Of a stretch of 15,638 nt of DNA, positions 1 to 7,031 are shown in pieces. The stretch lies in NCBI GenBank assembly GCA_905372135.1, contig CAJPNS010000040.1:1-15638 (forward strand). Direction: 5' to 3'. Position 1 is the stretch's first letter. Every line of letters begins with the position of its first letter. The notes beneath the pieces are model-generated. The model did no database searches and was not told the DNA's origin. It saw only the letters and a program-made list of their open reading frames with translations. A program made the translations under genes and the position numbers. The DNA comes from Porphyromonadaceae bacterium (GTDB taxonomy: Bacteria; Bacteroidota; Bacteroidia; Bacteroidales; Paludibacteraceae).

Positions 1-14
1 AACTTTTAGGAGTG

Positions 15-44
15 CAAAGGTATATCTTTTTTTTTAATCTGCAA
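15..44 (-). promoter_or_regulatory. Bacteroidota-type promoter reading off the left edge
   Basis: On the minus strand the -33 element TTG (complement of CAA at 42-44) is followed, after 19 bp, by TACCTTTG (complement of CAAAGGTA at 15-22). This matches the Bacteroidota sigma-70 consensus TTG-N19-21-TAnnTTTG. Transcription would leave the window at its left edge, so a minus-strand gene is expected just outside. The spacer contains a run of nine T (27-35), unlike the mixed-sequence spacers of the queA and LRR-gene promoters. The -7 octamer is identical to that of the LRR-gene promoter. Confidence 0.65.
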
Positions 45-99
45 AAAAAATATTTTTTTTACGACGTGAAATTCAATTTCCAATCCGAATTACACTTCA

Positions 100-123
100 G
101 TACACGCAGTATGGCTGCGCTAC
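100..123. repeat. Small intergenic hairpin
   Basis: CGCAG (105-109) and CTGCG (115-119) form a perfect 5-bp stem around a 5-nt loop. GTA (100-102) pairs with TAC (121-123) outside a small internal loop. It lies upstream of the leftward promoter and more than 200 bp from the queA promoter, so it is neither a leader nor an obvious terminator; no T run follows it. It may be chance or a small palindromic repeat. Confidence 0.35.
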
Positions 124-322
124 AAAATACAACTTTACACACACTATATCAGAATACAAAGATACAACTTTTATCTTATATCGGTATGCTTTTTTTATTT
201 ATATCAGCATTTTATCCACTCATCATTTTGCCTTAAACACACAAACAACTTATATTCAACCACATAACACATAAAAATAATAATCCACACTAAATCGTAC
301 TACATAAAACTATAAGAAACTA

Positions 323-353
323 TTGCAAACGACTGCATTTTGTATTATCTTTG
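323..353 (+). promoter_or_regulatory. Promoter of the queA-hisS-DUF4954-rlmB cluster
   Basis: TTG at 323-325 and TATCTTTG at 346-353 are separated by 20 bp, an excellent match to TTG-N19-21-TAnnTTTG. Transcription should begin a few bases after 353, giving a leader of roughly 45 nt before the queA ATG at 405. No comparably good promoter is visible in the gaps before hisS, the DUF4954 gene or rlmB, which supports one transcription unit. Confidence 0.75.
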
Positions 354-404
354 CAAGTTCGAAAGAATTAGTTTTCGTATCAATATCGAATTAATAATCG
401 CCAT

Positions 405-1457
405 ATGAAACTTTCTCAATTCAAATTTGACCTACCCGAAAAACTTATCGCTCAACATCCTTCGAAAGACAGAGATGACTGTAAATTGATGGTTTTACAC
501 ACCAAAACAAACAAAATAGAGCACAAAAAACTAATCGATATACTTAAGTATTTCGACGACAAAGATTTATTCGTATTCAATAATACTCAGGTATTTCCTG
601 CTCTTCTGACCGGTATCAAGGAGAAAACGGAGGCGCTGATAGATGTCTTTTTGCTTCGCGAGTTGAACCCCGCCACCAATCTATGGGACGTCTTAGTAGA
701 GCCGGCACGAAAAATCAGAGTAGGCAACAAACTGTATTTCGGTGACAATCAAAGCCTTGTCGCCGAAGTGATAGACAATACCACATCGCGTGGGCGTACG
801 CTGCGATTCTTATACGACGGCACTCACGACGAGTTCAAAGCGGCTCTATTCGCTATGGGACGTACATCGTTGCCACCATACATTAAGCGCAAGGTAGACC
901 CGAACGATACAGAAATGTATCAGACTATTTTCGCCTCAGAAGAGGGTGCGGTCGTTGCTCCGTTTGCGGGACTGAGATTCAGCCAAGAACTGATGAAGCG
1001 TCTGAAAATAAAAGGCATAGACACAGGATATATAACGCTGCATTGCTCGCTTAGCATGTTTCGTTCGATAGACGTAGAAGACTTGCAAAAACACAAACTC
1101 GAATCGGAACAGATGTCTGTCACTGAGGAATTTGCAAACACATTCAATCAAAAAATCGTCGATAAACACAGAGTATGTGCCGTCGGCACGTCTGTGCTAC
1201 GCGCCTTGGAGACGGCATCTACGATAAAAGGCAAAATCAAAGAGTACGACGGATGGACAAATAGATTCATATTCCCTCCGTACGAGTTTCAGACTGTCGA
1301 TTCGTTGTTGTCGACATTCCAACTGCCCTACTCTACTATGTTGATGAACAAAGCGGCATTTGCCGGCTACGACTTCGTCATGAAAGCATATTCGACCGCA
1401 ATAAGCAAAAATTACAAATTCGGCTGCTTCGGCGATATGATGCTGATATTAAGGTAA
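405..1457 (+). CDS. queA: QueA, SAM:tRNA ribosyltransferase-isomerase (divergent)
   Basis: QueA transfers and isomerises the ribosyl group of S-adenosylmethionine onto preQ1 in tRNA, making epoxyqueuosine at the wobble position. The 350-residue length and the architecture are normal: MKLSQFKFDLPEKLIAQ at the start, VFNNTQVFPALL (57-68), SLPPYI (155-160), YQTIFASEEGA (172-182), AVGTSVLRALET (259-270), DGWTNRFIFPPYEF (282-295) and GCFGDMMLIL at the end. Several usually near-invariant positions differ. The expected PTAGLHF reads PFAGLRF (186-192), HVGLGTF reads HCSLSMF (213-219), and the NFH-P-ST segment reads TFQLPYST (304-311). The frame is intact. The ATG lies about 50 nt after a strong promoter. 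Its product acts on tRNA already modified by Tgt, encoded at 9924-11054. The family call is firm; full activity is less certain because of these changes. Confidence 0.93.
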   Translation: MKLSQFKFDLPEKLIAQHPSKDRDDCKLMVLHTKTNKIEHKKLIDILKYFDDKDLFVFNNTQVFPALLTGIKEKTEALIDVFLLRELNPATNLWDVLVEPARKIRVGNKLYFGDNQSLVAEVIDNTTSRGRTLRFLYDGTHDEFKAALFAMGRTSLPPYIKRKVDPNDTEMYQTIFASEEGAVVAPFAGLRFSQELMKRLKIKGIDTGYITLHCSLSMFRSIDVEDLQKHKLESEQMSVTEEFANTFNQKIVDKHRVCAVGTSVLRALETASTIKGKIKEYDGWTNRFIFPPYEFQTVDSLLSTFQLPYSTMLMNKAAFAGYDFVMKAYSTAISKNYKFGCFGDMMLILR

Positions 1458-1542
1458 AAAGATTGTAACAAAGATATTGTACAACAAGCAATTGCGCTCG
1501 AACAGATAAATTTCCAAATCTAAAAAAACAGACCTCCAATAG

Positions 1543-2901
1543 ATGCAAAAACCTGCAATACCCAAAGGTACACGCGACTTCATGCCGATAGAAATGGAGA
1601 GACGTAACTACATTTTCGATACCATCAAGAAAGTGTTTCGCAAATACGGATTCGTACAGATAGAGACCCCGGCAATGGAGAACATATCGACTCTGCTTGG
1701 CAAATATGGCGACGAAGGCGACAAACTGCTATTCCGCATACTGAATTCGGGTAATTTTTTCGACGGAGTCTTCTCCGAAGAACAGGATATGGTCGACATG
1801 AAGGAGTTGACGCTTAAGATTGCAGAGAAGGGACTAAGGTACGACCTTACAGTGCCTTTTGCCCGCTTCGTAGTACAACACAAAGAGCAGATAACGTTCC
1901 CTTTCAGACGTTTCCAGATACAGCCGGTATGGCGAGCCGACCGACCGCAAAGAGGCAGATACAGAGAGTTTTATCAGTGCGATGCCGATATCGTCGGAGC
2001 CGACTCGCTGATAAACGAAATGGAACTTATAGAGGTGCTCGACGAAGTTTTCGACAAACTCAATATAAAAGTAGCTATAAAGCTCAACAATCGAAAGATA
2101 CTCACAGGTATAGCCCAACTTATAGGGCAAGCCGACAAAATAACGGATATTACTGTCGCTATCGACAAACTCGATAAAATCGGGCTCGACGCTGTAAACA
2201 AAGAACTTACCGACAAAGACATATCGGAAGAATCCGTACAGCGACTGCAACCGATACTATTGCTCGAGGGTAGCAACGCCGATAAACTAATCAAGCTCAA
2301 AGAGATACTCCACTGCTCCGACATCGGACAGAAAGGGATAGAAGAGATAGAGACCGTAATGGCATATTTAGCCGATTGCAAGCTGAAAGCCCGATTAGAA
2401 CTCGACCTCACTCTTGCTCGAGGATTGAACTATTATACAGGTATCATCATCGAAGTGAAGGCTCTCGACGCCAATATGGGAAGTATCTCTGGCGGAGGCA
2501 GATACGACAACCTCACCGGAGTATTCGGTCTGCAAGGTGTATCGGGCGTAGGAGTATCGTTCGGAGCCGACCGAATATACGATATACTCCAAGAACTCAA
2601 CCTTTTCCCCGAGAAAACAGAGGCTTCAACCAAACTGCTGTTTGTGGCATTCGACTCCAAAGGGATAGAGTACGCCTTGCCTATTGTCCGTAAAATACGA
2701 AAAGCGGGGATACCTGCCGAGATATATTCGGAAGAGGCTAAAATAAAGAAACAGATGCAATACGCCAACGACAAAAATATACCTTTCGTAGCTATTGTAG
2801 GCGACGACGAAATGAAAGCAAACGCCGTGATGCTAAAAAATATGACCACAGGCGAGCAACGACTCGTAGCTGTAGAAGACATTGTAAAAGAGATACAATA
2901 A
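1543..2901 (+). CDS. hisS: Histidyl-tRNA synthetase
   Basis: This class II aminoacyl-tRNA synthetase charges tRNA-His with histidine in the cytoplasm. At 452 residues it is a normal length for Bacteroidota. Visible motifs are PKGTRDF near the N terminus (8-14), the histidine/ATP-site segment RYDLTVPFAR (99-108), motif 2 from FRRFQIQPVWRADRPQRG through EFYQCD (121-147), the histidine-specific LARGLNYYTG (291-300) and motif 3 GVSFGADRIY (337-346). The C-terminal part, from about 360, is the anticodon-binding domain (LFVAFDS... VAIVGDDE). Residues about 63-98, before RYDLT, carry the longer insertion (NSGNFFDGVFSEEQ...) that I associate with the Bacteroidota-type enzyme. It starts 85 bp after queA with no good promoter of its own and is followed after 30 bp by the DUF4954 gene. 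Confidence 0.97.
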   Translation: MQKPAIPKGTRDFMPIEMERRNYIFDTIKKVFRKYGFVQIETPAMENISTLLGKYGDEGDKLLFRILNSGNFFDGVFSEEQDMVDMKELTLKIAEKGLRYDLTVPFARFVVQHKEQITFPFRRFQIQPVWRADRPQRGRYREFYQCDADIVGADSLINEMELIEVLDEVFDKLNIKVAIKLNNRKILTGIAQLIGQADKITDITVAIDKLDKIGLDAVNKELTDKDISEESVQRLQPILLLEGSNADKLIKLKEILHCSDIGQKGIEEIETVMAYLADCKLKARLELDLTLARGLNYYTGIIIEVKALDANMGSISGGGRYDNLTGVFGLQGVSGVGVSFGADRIYDILQELNLFPEKTEASTKLLFVAFDSKGIEYALPIVRKIRKAGIPAEIYSEEAKIKKQMQYANDKNIPFVAIVGDDEMKANAVMLKNMTTGEQRLVAVEDIVKEIQ

Positions 2902-2931
2902 AGATATATAATACCGCTCATAACAAACCCG

Positions 2932-4827
2932 ATGAAATACCGAAAACTCAATAGCTCCGAAATAGAAATGCTCGTCGCACGACGTTGCAGTGCCGACGAT
3001 TGGAGTAATATCGAGGTTGCCGAAAGTTTCGAGGCAAATAGTATCGACAACGTACATTTCTCGGGTAAAAACAGACTCGGGCATTTCGAGAAAGTTTTCT
3101 CGCTCGACAACGGACAGCAGCTGCAAGCAGGCATATCGAACGCCGTAATACACAACTGCATTATAGGCAATAATGTATATATAGCAAACATAGGAAACGT
3201 TATAGCCAATTATGATATCGACGACGACTGCCATATAGCATCGGTAAGCACTCTGTCGTGTACCCCTGGAACGACTTTCGGCAACGGTGTGATAGCATCG
3301 CCCGTAAACGAAAACGGCGGACGAGCCATACCAATCTTCGATCGTCTCTCGGCACAACTGGCTCATATACTTGTATATTACCGTCACCGAAAGGATTTTC
3401 TGTCGTACACTTTCGACAAAATAAAAATGTATGCCGAAGAGCAAAAATCGCTTCAGAGAGGTTTCATAGGCAAATGCACGACGATAACCGACTGCAACAC
3501 TATCACCAATATTCGCACAGGCAGTGGCTGCACGATACACGGCGTATCTTCGCTCAGCAACGGCACTATCGGAGCAAATGCTTCCGTAGGTAGCGGAGTA
3601 GTAGCCAAAGACTTTATATGCGGTGCAGATACTACGATAGACGAAGGAGCATCGATAGAGCGTTGTTTTGTAGGCGAAGGGTGCATCATCGATAAGGGTT
3701 TCTCGGCAGTAGATACGCTTATATTCGCTAATTGCGAGTTTGCAAACGGCGAGGCTGCATCGGTCTTTGCCGCTCCATACACGGTATCGCACCACAAGTC
3801 GAGCCTTGTAATCGCCTGCGGGCTATCGTTTGCCAATATCGGCAGCGGCACCAATATGAGCAACCACGCTTATAGGCTTGGTGCTGTGCATCAGTCGGTT
3901 GCGGGGCGAGGCTGCAAATTCGGCAGCAACTCGTATCTACTATCGCCCACTCACATAGGCGAATACACTATGATTTTGGGGTCGCACAAGAATCATCCCG
4001 ATACACACGAATTTCCTTTCTCGTATCTGGTCGAAGAGGACGGGATGTCGATATTGATACCGGCAGTAAATTTATTTCGGCTTGGTACTCTACGCGATGT
4101 CTACAAATGGCAGAAAAGAGACCGTCGGCGAGGCATCGGTAAACTCGACAACATATCGTACGACTTGCTTACGCCTTTTGCCATAAAAAAAATAACGAAA
4201 GCTATGGCAATACTTCAAGAGCTACAGGCACGCAACCCCGAAGCTACGCATTACGACTACAAAAACGTACGCATACAGGCTCATTCGCTAAAGAAAGCTA
4301 TCGTTTATTACAACGAGGCTATTACCGTCTTTGTAGGCGACTACCTCATACGTCGCCACACGACAGACAAGGCTACTCCCCTCGAAGACAGCTACAACGA
4401 GTGGCTCGACTTGGCAGGACTTATAGCTCCAAAGCGTATAGTCGAAGAGTGGCTCGACGACCCTGCGACAGTAGCAAACAACGACTTCGGCATAGCTCTT
4501 TTCGGGCAAGTAAAAGATAATTACCACAAATACGTCGATAGCTATATAGCCCACACATACGATTGCGACGACAGAGCAAAAAATATTTCTCTGCTCGAAA
4601 AATACATTTCGATTCTCGAGACACTGCGTCGACGGCTGCACAAAGAGGCGGCTACGGAGTTCTACGGCGATTCGCGCATAGGATACGGCATAGACTTCGA
4701 CGACAAGCAAAACGACGACTTCGATGCAGTAGCCGGACAGGTCGACGACAACGCATTCCTCAAAGAGACACTTACCAATATAGAGCATAAGATAGAGATA
4801 GCAAAAGGTATATGCAGAAAAGAGTAA
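2932..4827 (+). CDS. DUF4954 family left-handed beta-helix protein
   Basis: This matches a large, conserved Bacteroidota protein (DUF4954) of unknown function. Residues about 64-125 and 178-345 consist of hexapeptide-like strands of the left-handed beta-helix type, for example HNCIIGNNVYIANIGNVI, GTIGANASVGSGVV and CFVGEGCIIDKG. These recall the acyltransferase/GlmU C-terminal fold. The two helical parts are separated by a roughly 50-residue, mainly alpha segment (135-177). A His/Asn-rich stretch, NMSNHAYRLGAVHQ (308-321), and GSHKNHPDTHEFPFSYL (350-366) look like a conserved active or binding surface. The remainder (385-631) is alpha-helical and charged. There is no signal peptide or membrane segment, so it should be cytoplasmic. 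It sits between hisS and rlmB, apparently co-transcribed, and its end overlaps the rlmB start. The substrate is unknown; a nucleotide-sugar or acyl-CoA-type ligand is only a guess from the fold. Confidence 0.9.
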   Translation: MKYRKLNSSEIEMLVARRCSADDWSNIEVAESFEANSIDNVHFSGKNRLGHFEKVFSLDNGQQLQAGISNAVIHNCIIGNNVYIANIGNVIANYDIDDDCHIASVSTLSCTPGTTFGNGVIASPVNENGGRAIPIFDRLSAQLAHILVYYRHRKDFLSYTFDKIKMYAEEQKSLQRGFIGKCTTITDCNTITNIRTGSGCTIHGVSSLSNGTIGANASVGSGVVAKDFICGADTTIDEGASIERCFVGEGCIIDKGFSAVDTLIFANCEFANGEAASVFAAPYTVSHHKSSLVIACGLSFANIGSGTNMSNHAYRLGAVHQSVAGRGCKFGSNSYLLSPTHIGEYTMILGSHKNHPDTHEFPFSYLVEEDGMSILIPAVNLFRLGTLRDVYKWQKRDRRRGIGKLDNISYDLLTPFAIKKITKAMAILQELQARNPEATHYDYKNVRIQAHSLKKAIVYYNEAITVFVGDYLIRRHTTDKATPLEDSYNEWLDLAGLIAPKRIVEEWLDDPATVANNDFGIALFGQVKDNYHKYVDSYIAHTYDCDDRAKNISLLEKYISILETLRRRLHKEAATEFYGDSRIGYGIDFDDKQNDDFDAVAGQVDDNAFLKETLTNIEHKIEIAKGICRKE

Positions 4828-5564
4828 AAGAGAACAAGATGATTTTCGGCTTGCACTCGATAATAGAGGCTATAGAAGCAGGCAAAGATATAGAGAAGAT
4901 TTATATCAAACGCGACTTTGGCGGAGAGCTGGCTAAGACCCTTTGGGTAAAGATAAAACAATACGGTATCCCCTGCCAAAAGGTGCCACAAGAGAAGCTA
5001 AACTCTTTTACCGACAAAAACCATCAGGGAGCTGTCGCATTCCTATCGGAGATACAGTATAGCGATATTGCCGATATACTGCCTGCCGTCTACGAAGCCG
5101 GACGAAGTCCGTTCGTGGTGATTATGGACGGAGTTACCGACGTGCGAAACTTCGGAGCTATCGCTCGTACGTGTGAATGTGCAGGAGTCGATGCTATTGT
5201 CATACCTACATATAGGTCGGCTACCGCTACGGCCGACGCCATAAAGGCTTCGTCGGGAGCTCTGTACAATATACCCGTATGCCGAACCGACGACTTAGTC
5301 GCCACAGTTGCTTTCGTCAAAGAGAGCGGACTTACCGTTGCTGCACTTACCGAGAAGGCAAAAAATCTCTATACCGAAGCCGATTACAACTCGCCGGTGG
5401 CTCTTGTGCTTGGAGCCGAAGACCGTGGTATAAGCCCCGAACTGCTCCGACTATGCGATACACAGGTAAAGATACCTATCGTAGGACGGATAGAATCTCT
5501 CAATGTTTCGGTGGCAGCGGGTGTGGTAATATACGAAGTCGTGCGACAGAGAGGCAGCAGATAA
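4812..5564 (+). CDS. rlmB: RlmB-type rRNA 2'-O-ribose methyltransferase (TrmH/SpoU family)
   Basis: This SPOUT-class enzyme uses S-adenosylmethionine to methylate a ribose 2'-OH; the RlmB subgroup modifies 23S rRNA. The N-terminal substrate-binding domain (about 10-80) begins MIFGLHSIIEAIEAGKDIEKI and contains the KNHQGAVAF segment (69-77). The catalytic domain carries motif 1 NFGAIAR (113-119), motif 2 LVLGAEDRGIS (198-208) and motif 3 IPIVGRIESLNVSVAAGVV (221-239), which forms the knot and the cofactor site. Length (250) is typical. The chosen ATG overlaps the end of the DUF4954 gene by 16 nt. An alternative ATG at 4839 (Met10, just before IFGLHS) removes the overlap and is preceded by purine-rich AGAGAACAAG, so the true start could be either. 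A closely related TrmH-family tRNA methyltransferase is a less likely identity. Confidence 0.93.
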   Translation: MQKRVKENKMIFGLHSIIEAIEAGKDIEKIYIKRDFGGELAKTLWVKIKQYGIPCQKVPQEKLNSFTDKNHQGAVAFLSEIQYSDIADILPAVYEAGRSPFVVIMDGVTDVRNFGAIARTCECAGVDAIVIPTYRSATATADAIKASSGALYNIPVCRTDDLVATVAFVKESGLTVAALTEKAKNLYTEADYNSPVALVLGAEDRGISPELLRLCDTQVKIPIVGRIESLNVSVAAGVVIYEVVRQRGSR

Positions 5565-5603
5565 GCACCTCATTTTTTCACAACATCGAATTAGAAACGA
5601 AAA

Positions 5604-5631
5604 AGGCGAACACACTCACGTGTACTCGCCT
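5604..5631. terminator. Bidirectional terminator between rlmB and the LRR gene
   Basis: AGGCGA (5604-5609) pairs with TCGCCT (5626-5631), and ACAC (5610-5613) pairs with GTGT (5620-5623). The bases AC at 5624-5625 form a 2-nt bulge and the loop is 6 nt. Rightward the stem is followed by CTTTTC; read leftward it is followed by TTTT then CG. It lies in the 98-bp gap between two convergent genes and so can end both transcripts. Confidence 0.75.
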
Positions 5632-5662
5632 CTTTTCAATCATATGAGTTTATTTAAAGATC

Positions 5663-6856
5663 TTATTTCTTCACTATTCTCGATATAGTATCGTCGGCTT
5701 TGACCAAATAGACTCCCGAAGGCAAATGCGATAGGTCGATACGGTCTACATTGTAGGCTCGTGCTACCTCGATACCGTATACGTTATATATCATTATGGT
5801 TTTTACCATTTTCCCTGAGGTGACATAAAGAACTGCATCTACGGGGTTTGGATAAAACGAAAACTCGGCTCGAGCTACCTCCAATGAGGTATTGGGGCAG
5901 GTATAGTGGCCGTGAGTATCGGGTATAGATAAGCCATTGCTAAAGTATTGTAGACGCCAATTGCGGTCGAAAGCATTTTGGTTGTTGGTAGCAAGCACTG
6001 TATCCTTTTGCGACGACGGACCAAGTAATAGCTGAAGTTTACCTACTTCCGAACCATTTCTATCGGGGAGTTGGCAGTAAAGTTCGTCGAGTGCTTGAGT
6101 AGATAATTTATTGCCATAGCAATATATTGAGTTTAACTCTCTATTGTTTGTAATATCGAGCGAAGTGAGCCGATTTTCGTGACAATATAGCCATTCTAGC
6201 TCGGTATTTTTGCTTAGGTCTATCGATTCTATACGGTTGCTACGGAAATTGAGTATTCGCAACTTAGTATTGTTCGTTACATCAAGCGAGCCTATCTTAT
6301 TCGAATGGCAAGAGAGGAAAGTTAGCTCCCGACAATTTCTAACATCGAGCGAAGTGAGGAGATTGCGGTAACAACTAAACCTCGACAACTTTGTGTTTTT
6401 GCTCAAATCGAGCGAAGATATCTTGTTGTCGTAGCAGTTTAATAGCATCAACTTTTCGCTTTTCGTAAGGTCGAGCGAACTAATTGAATCTTGATTACAA
6501 TATAGTTCTATTAACTCAGGACAATGAGTAATATCAATTCCTATCAGATTTGCGCCGTTTTCGCTGCAATCGAATTGCTTTACTAATCCATATATTAACA
6601 TGGTATCGGCACCTACTTCATAATTTTTCTTTCCTAACCAGATACTTCTACCTGAAAAGGTAGTATCTTTGGTACCACTTACTATCTTTATACGCGTACT
6701 ATCGGCAATAGTAGACATGTCGAGAGAGATACTATCTACCGAAGACTTAAAATATAGCTTGATATAGCTACTTGTGTCTACTGTCTGTGCCTCGGCGGTT
6801 ACAATGGTCGTTAGCCCGATAGCAATGGCTAAGAGCGATAAAAATACTTTTTTCAT
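5663..6856 (-). CDS. Secreted cysteine-ladder LRR protein with T9SS sorting domain (InlJ-like)
   Basis: Residues 1-23 form a signal peptide (MKKVFLSLLAIAIG..., AEA before Q24). After a roughly 65-residue N-terminal domain come leucine-rich repeats of exactly 21 residues at 111-131, 132-152, 153-173, 174-194, 195-215, 216-236 and 237-257, preceded by an irregular copy with Cys97. Each repeat reads roughly NxxLxxLxCxxNxLxSLDV. The cysteine recurs at 120, 141, 162, 183, 225 and 246, and is replaced by Phe204 in the fifth repeat. This is the pattern of the InlJ-type LRR, where stacked cysteines form a ladder; Porphyromonas has an InlJ homologue. The C terminus (about 328-397) is a Por/type IX secretion sorting domain: EFSFYPNPVDAVLYV, a middle MIYNVYGIEV, and LPSGVYLVKADD. 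The protein is therefore expected outside the outer membrane. The domain assignment is firm; adhesion or biofilm function is inferred from InlJ relatives. The gene has its own promoter and converges on rlmB. Confidence 0.9.
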   Translation of the reverse strand: MKKVFLSLLAIAIGLTTIVTAEAQTVDTSSYIKLYFKSSVDSISLDMSTIADSTRIKIVSGTKDTTFSGRSIWLGKKNYEVGADTMLIYGLVKQFDCSENGANLIGIDITHCPELIELYCNQDSISSLDLTKSEKLMLLNCYDNKISSLDLSKNTKLSRFSCYRNLLTSLDVRNCRELTFLSCHSNKIGSLDVTNNTKLRILNFRSNRIESIDLSKNTELEWLYCHENRLTSLDITNNRELNSIYCYGNKLSTQALDELYCQLPDRNGSEVGKLQLLLGPSSQKDTVLATNNQNAFDRNWRLQYFSNGLSIPDTHGHYTCPNTSLEVARAEFSFYPNPVDAVLYVTSGKMVKTIMIYNVYGIEVARAYNVDRIDLSHLPSGVYLVKADDTISRIVKK

Positions 6857-6946
6857 ACTAACTATTTTTTAAATTTATAACTATATTATTTTTCAACGAT
6901 ATAAACATCCGTTTATTTAGATAGACTAACAAAAATCATCGGGGAG

Positions 6947-6976
6947 CAAAGGTAATGAAAGTTTTCTTTGCTGCAA
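6947..6976 (-). promoter_or_regulatory. Promoter of the LRR-protein gene
   Basis: Read leftward, TTG (complement of CAA at 6974-6976), a 19-bp spacer and TACCTTTG (complement of CAAAGGTA at 6947-6954) match the Bacteroidota promoter consensus exactly. The expected start is a few bases left of 6947, giving a leader of about 85 nt before the ATG ending at 6856. The leader is AT-rich and shows no Shine-Dalgarno sequence, as is common in this phylum. The gene can thus be expressed separately from ychF, which lies upstream on the same strand. Confidence 0.75.
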
Positions 6977-7031
6977 AAAATAAAATAGCGTCTTACAACA
7001 AAATAATTATCAAACCTCTACAAGACTATCT

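Larger units (their letters stand above)
1..404. other. AT-rich divergent intergenic region left of queA
   Basis: No convincing gene lies here. A 74-codon open frame at 12-236 is low-complexity, overlaps the leftward promoter at 15-44 and resembles no family I know. What can be seen is a leftward promoter near the left edge, a small hairpin at 100-123 and the queA promoter at 323-353. The stretch between about 125 and 320 is plain AT-rich DNA in which I see no structure. The region is best read as a divergent promoter region between an unseen minus-strand gene to the left and queA. Confidence 0.7.

Noticed and set aside
12..236. A 74-codon plus-strand frame at the left edge ending in a hydrophobic stretch
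   Set aside because: It overlaps a strong leftward promoter and homopolymer tracts, has Phe/Leu-rich low-complexity sequence and matches no family I know.
1477..1514. Separate hisS promoter (TAAATTTC with upstream TTG)
   Set aside because: The -7 octamer lacks the final G and no TTG lies at 19-21 bp (available ones are at 12 and 27 bp), so read-through from the queA promoter is more likely.
2833..3795. A 320-codon minus-strand frame opposite the DUF4954 gene
   Set aside because: Low-complexity Tyr/Val/Arg-rich translation typical of an antisense shadow, overlapping two well-supported plus-strand genes.
6977..7031. Terminator after ychF
   Set aside because: No stem with a following T run could be found on the minus strand in this short gap.
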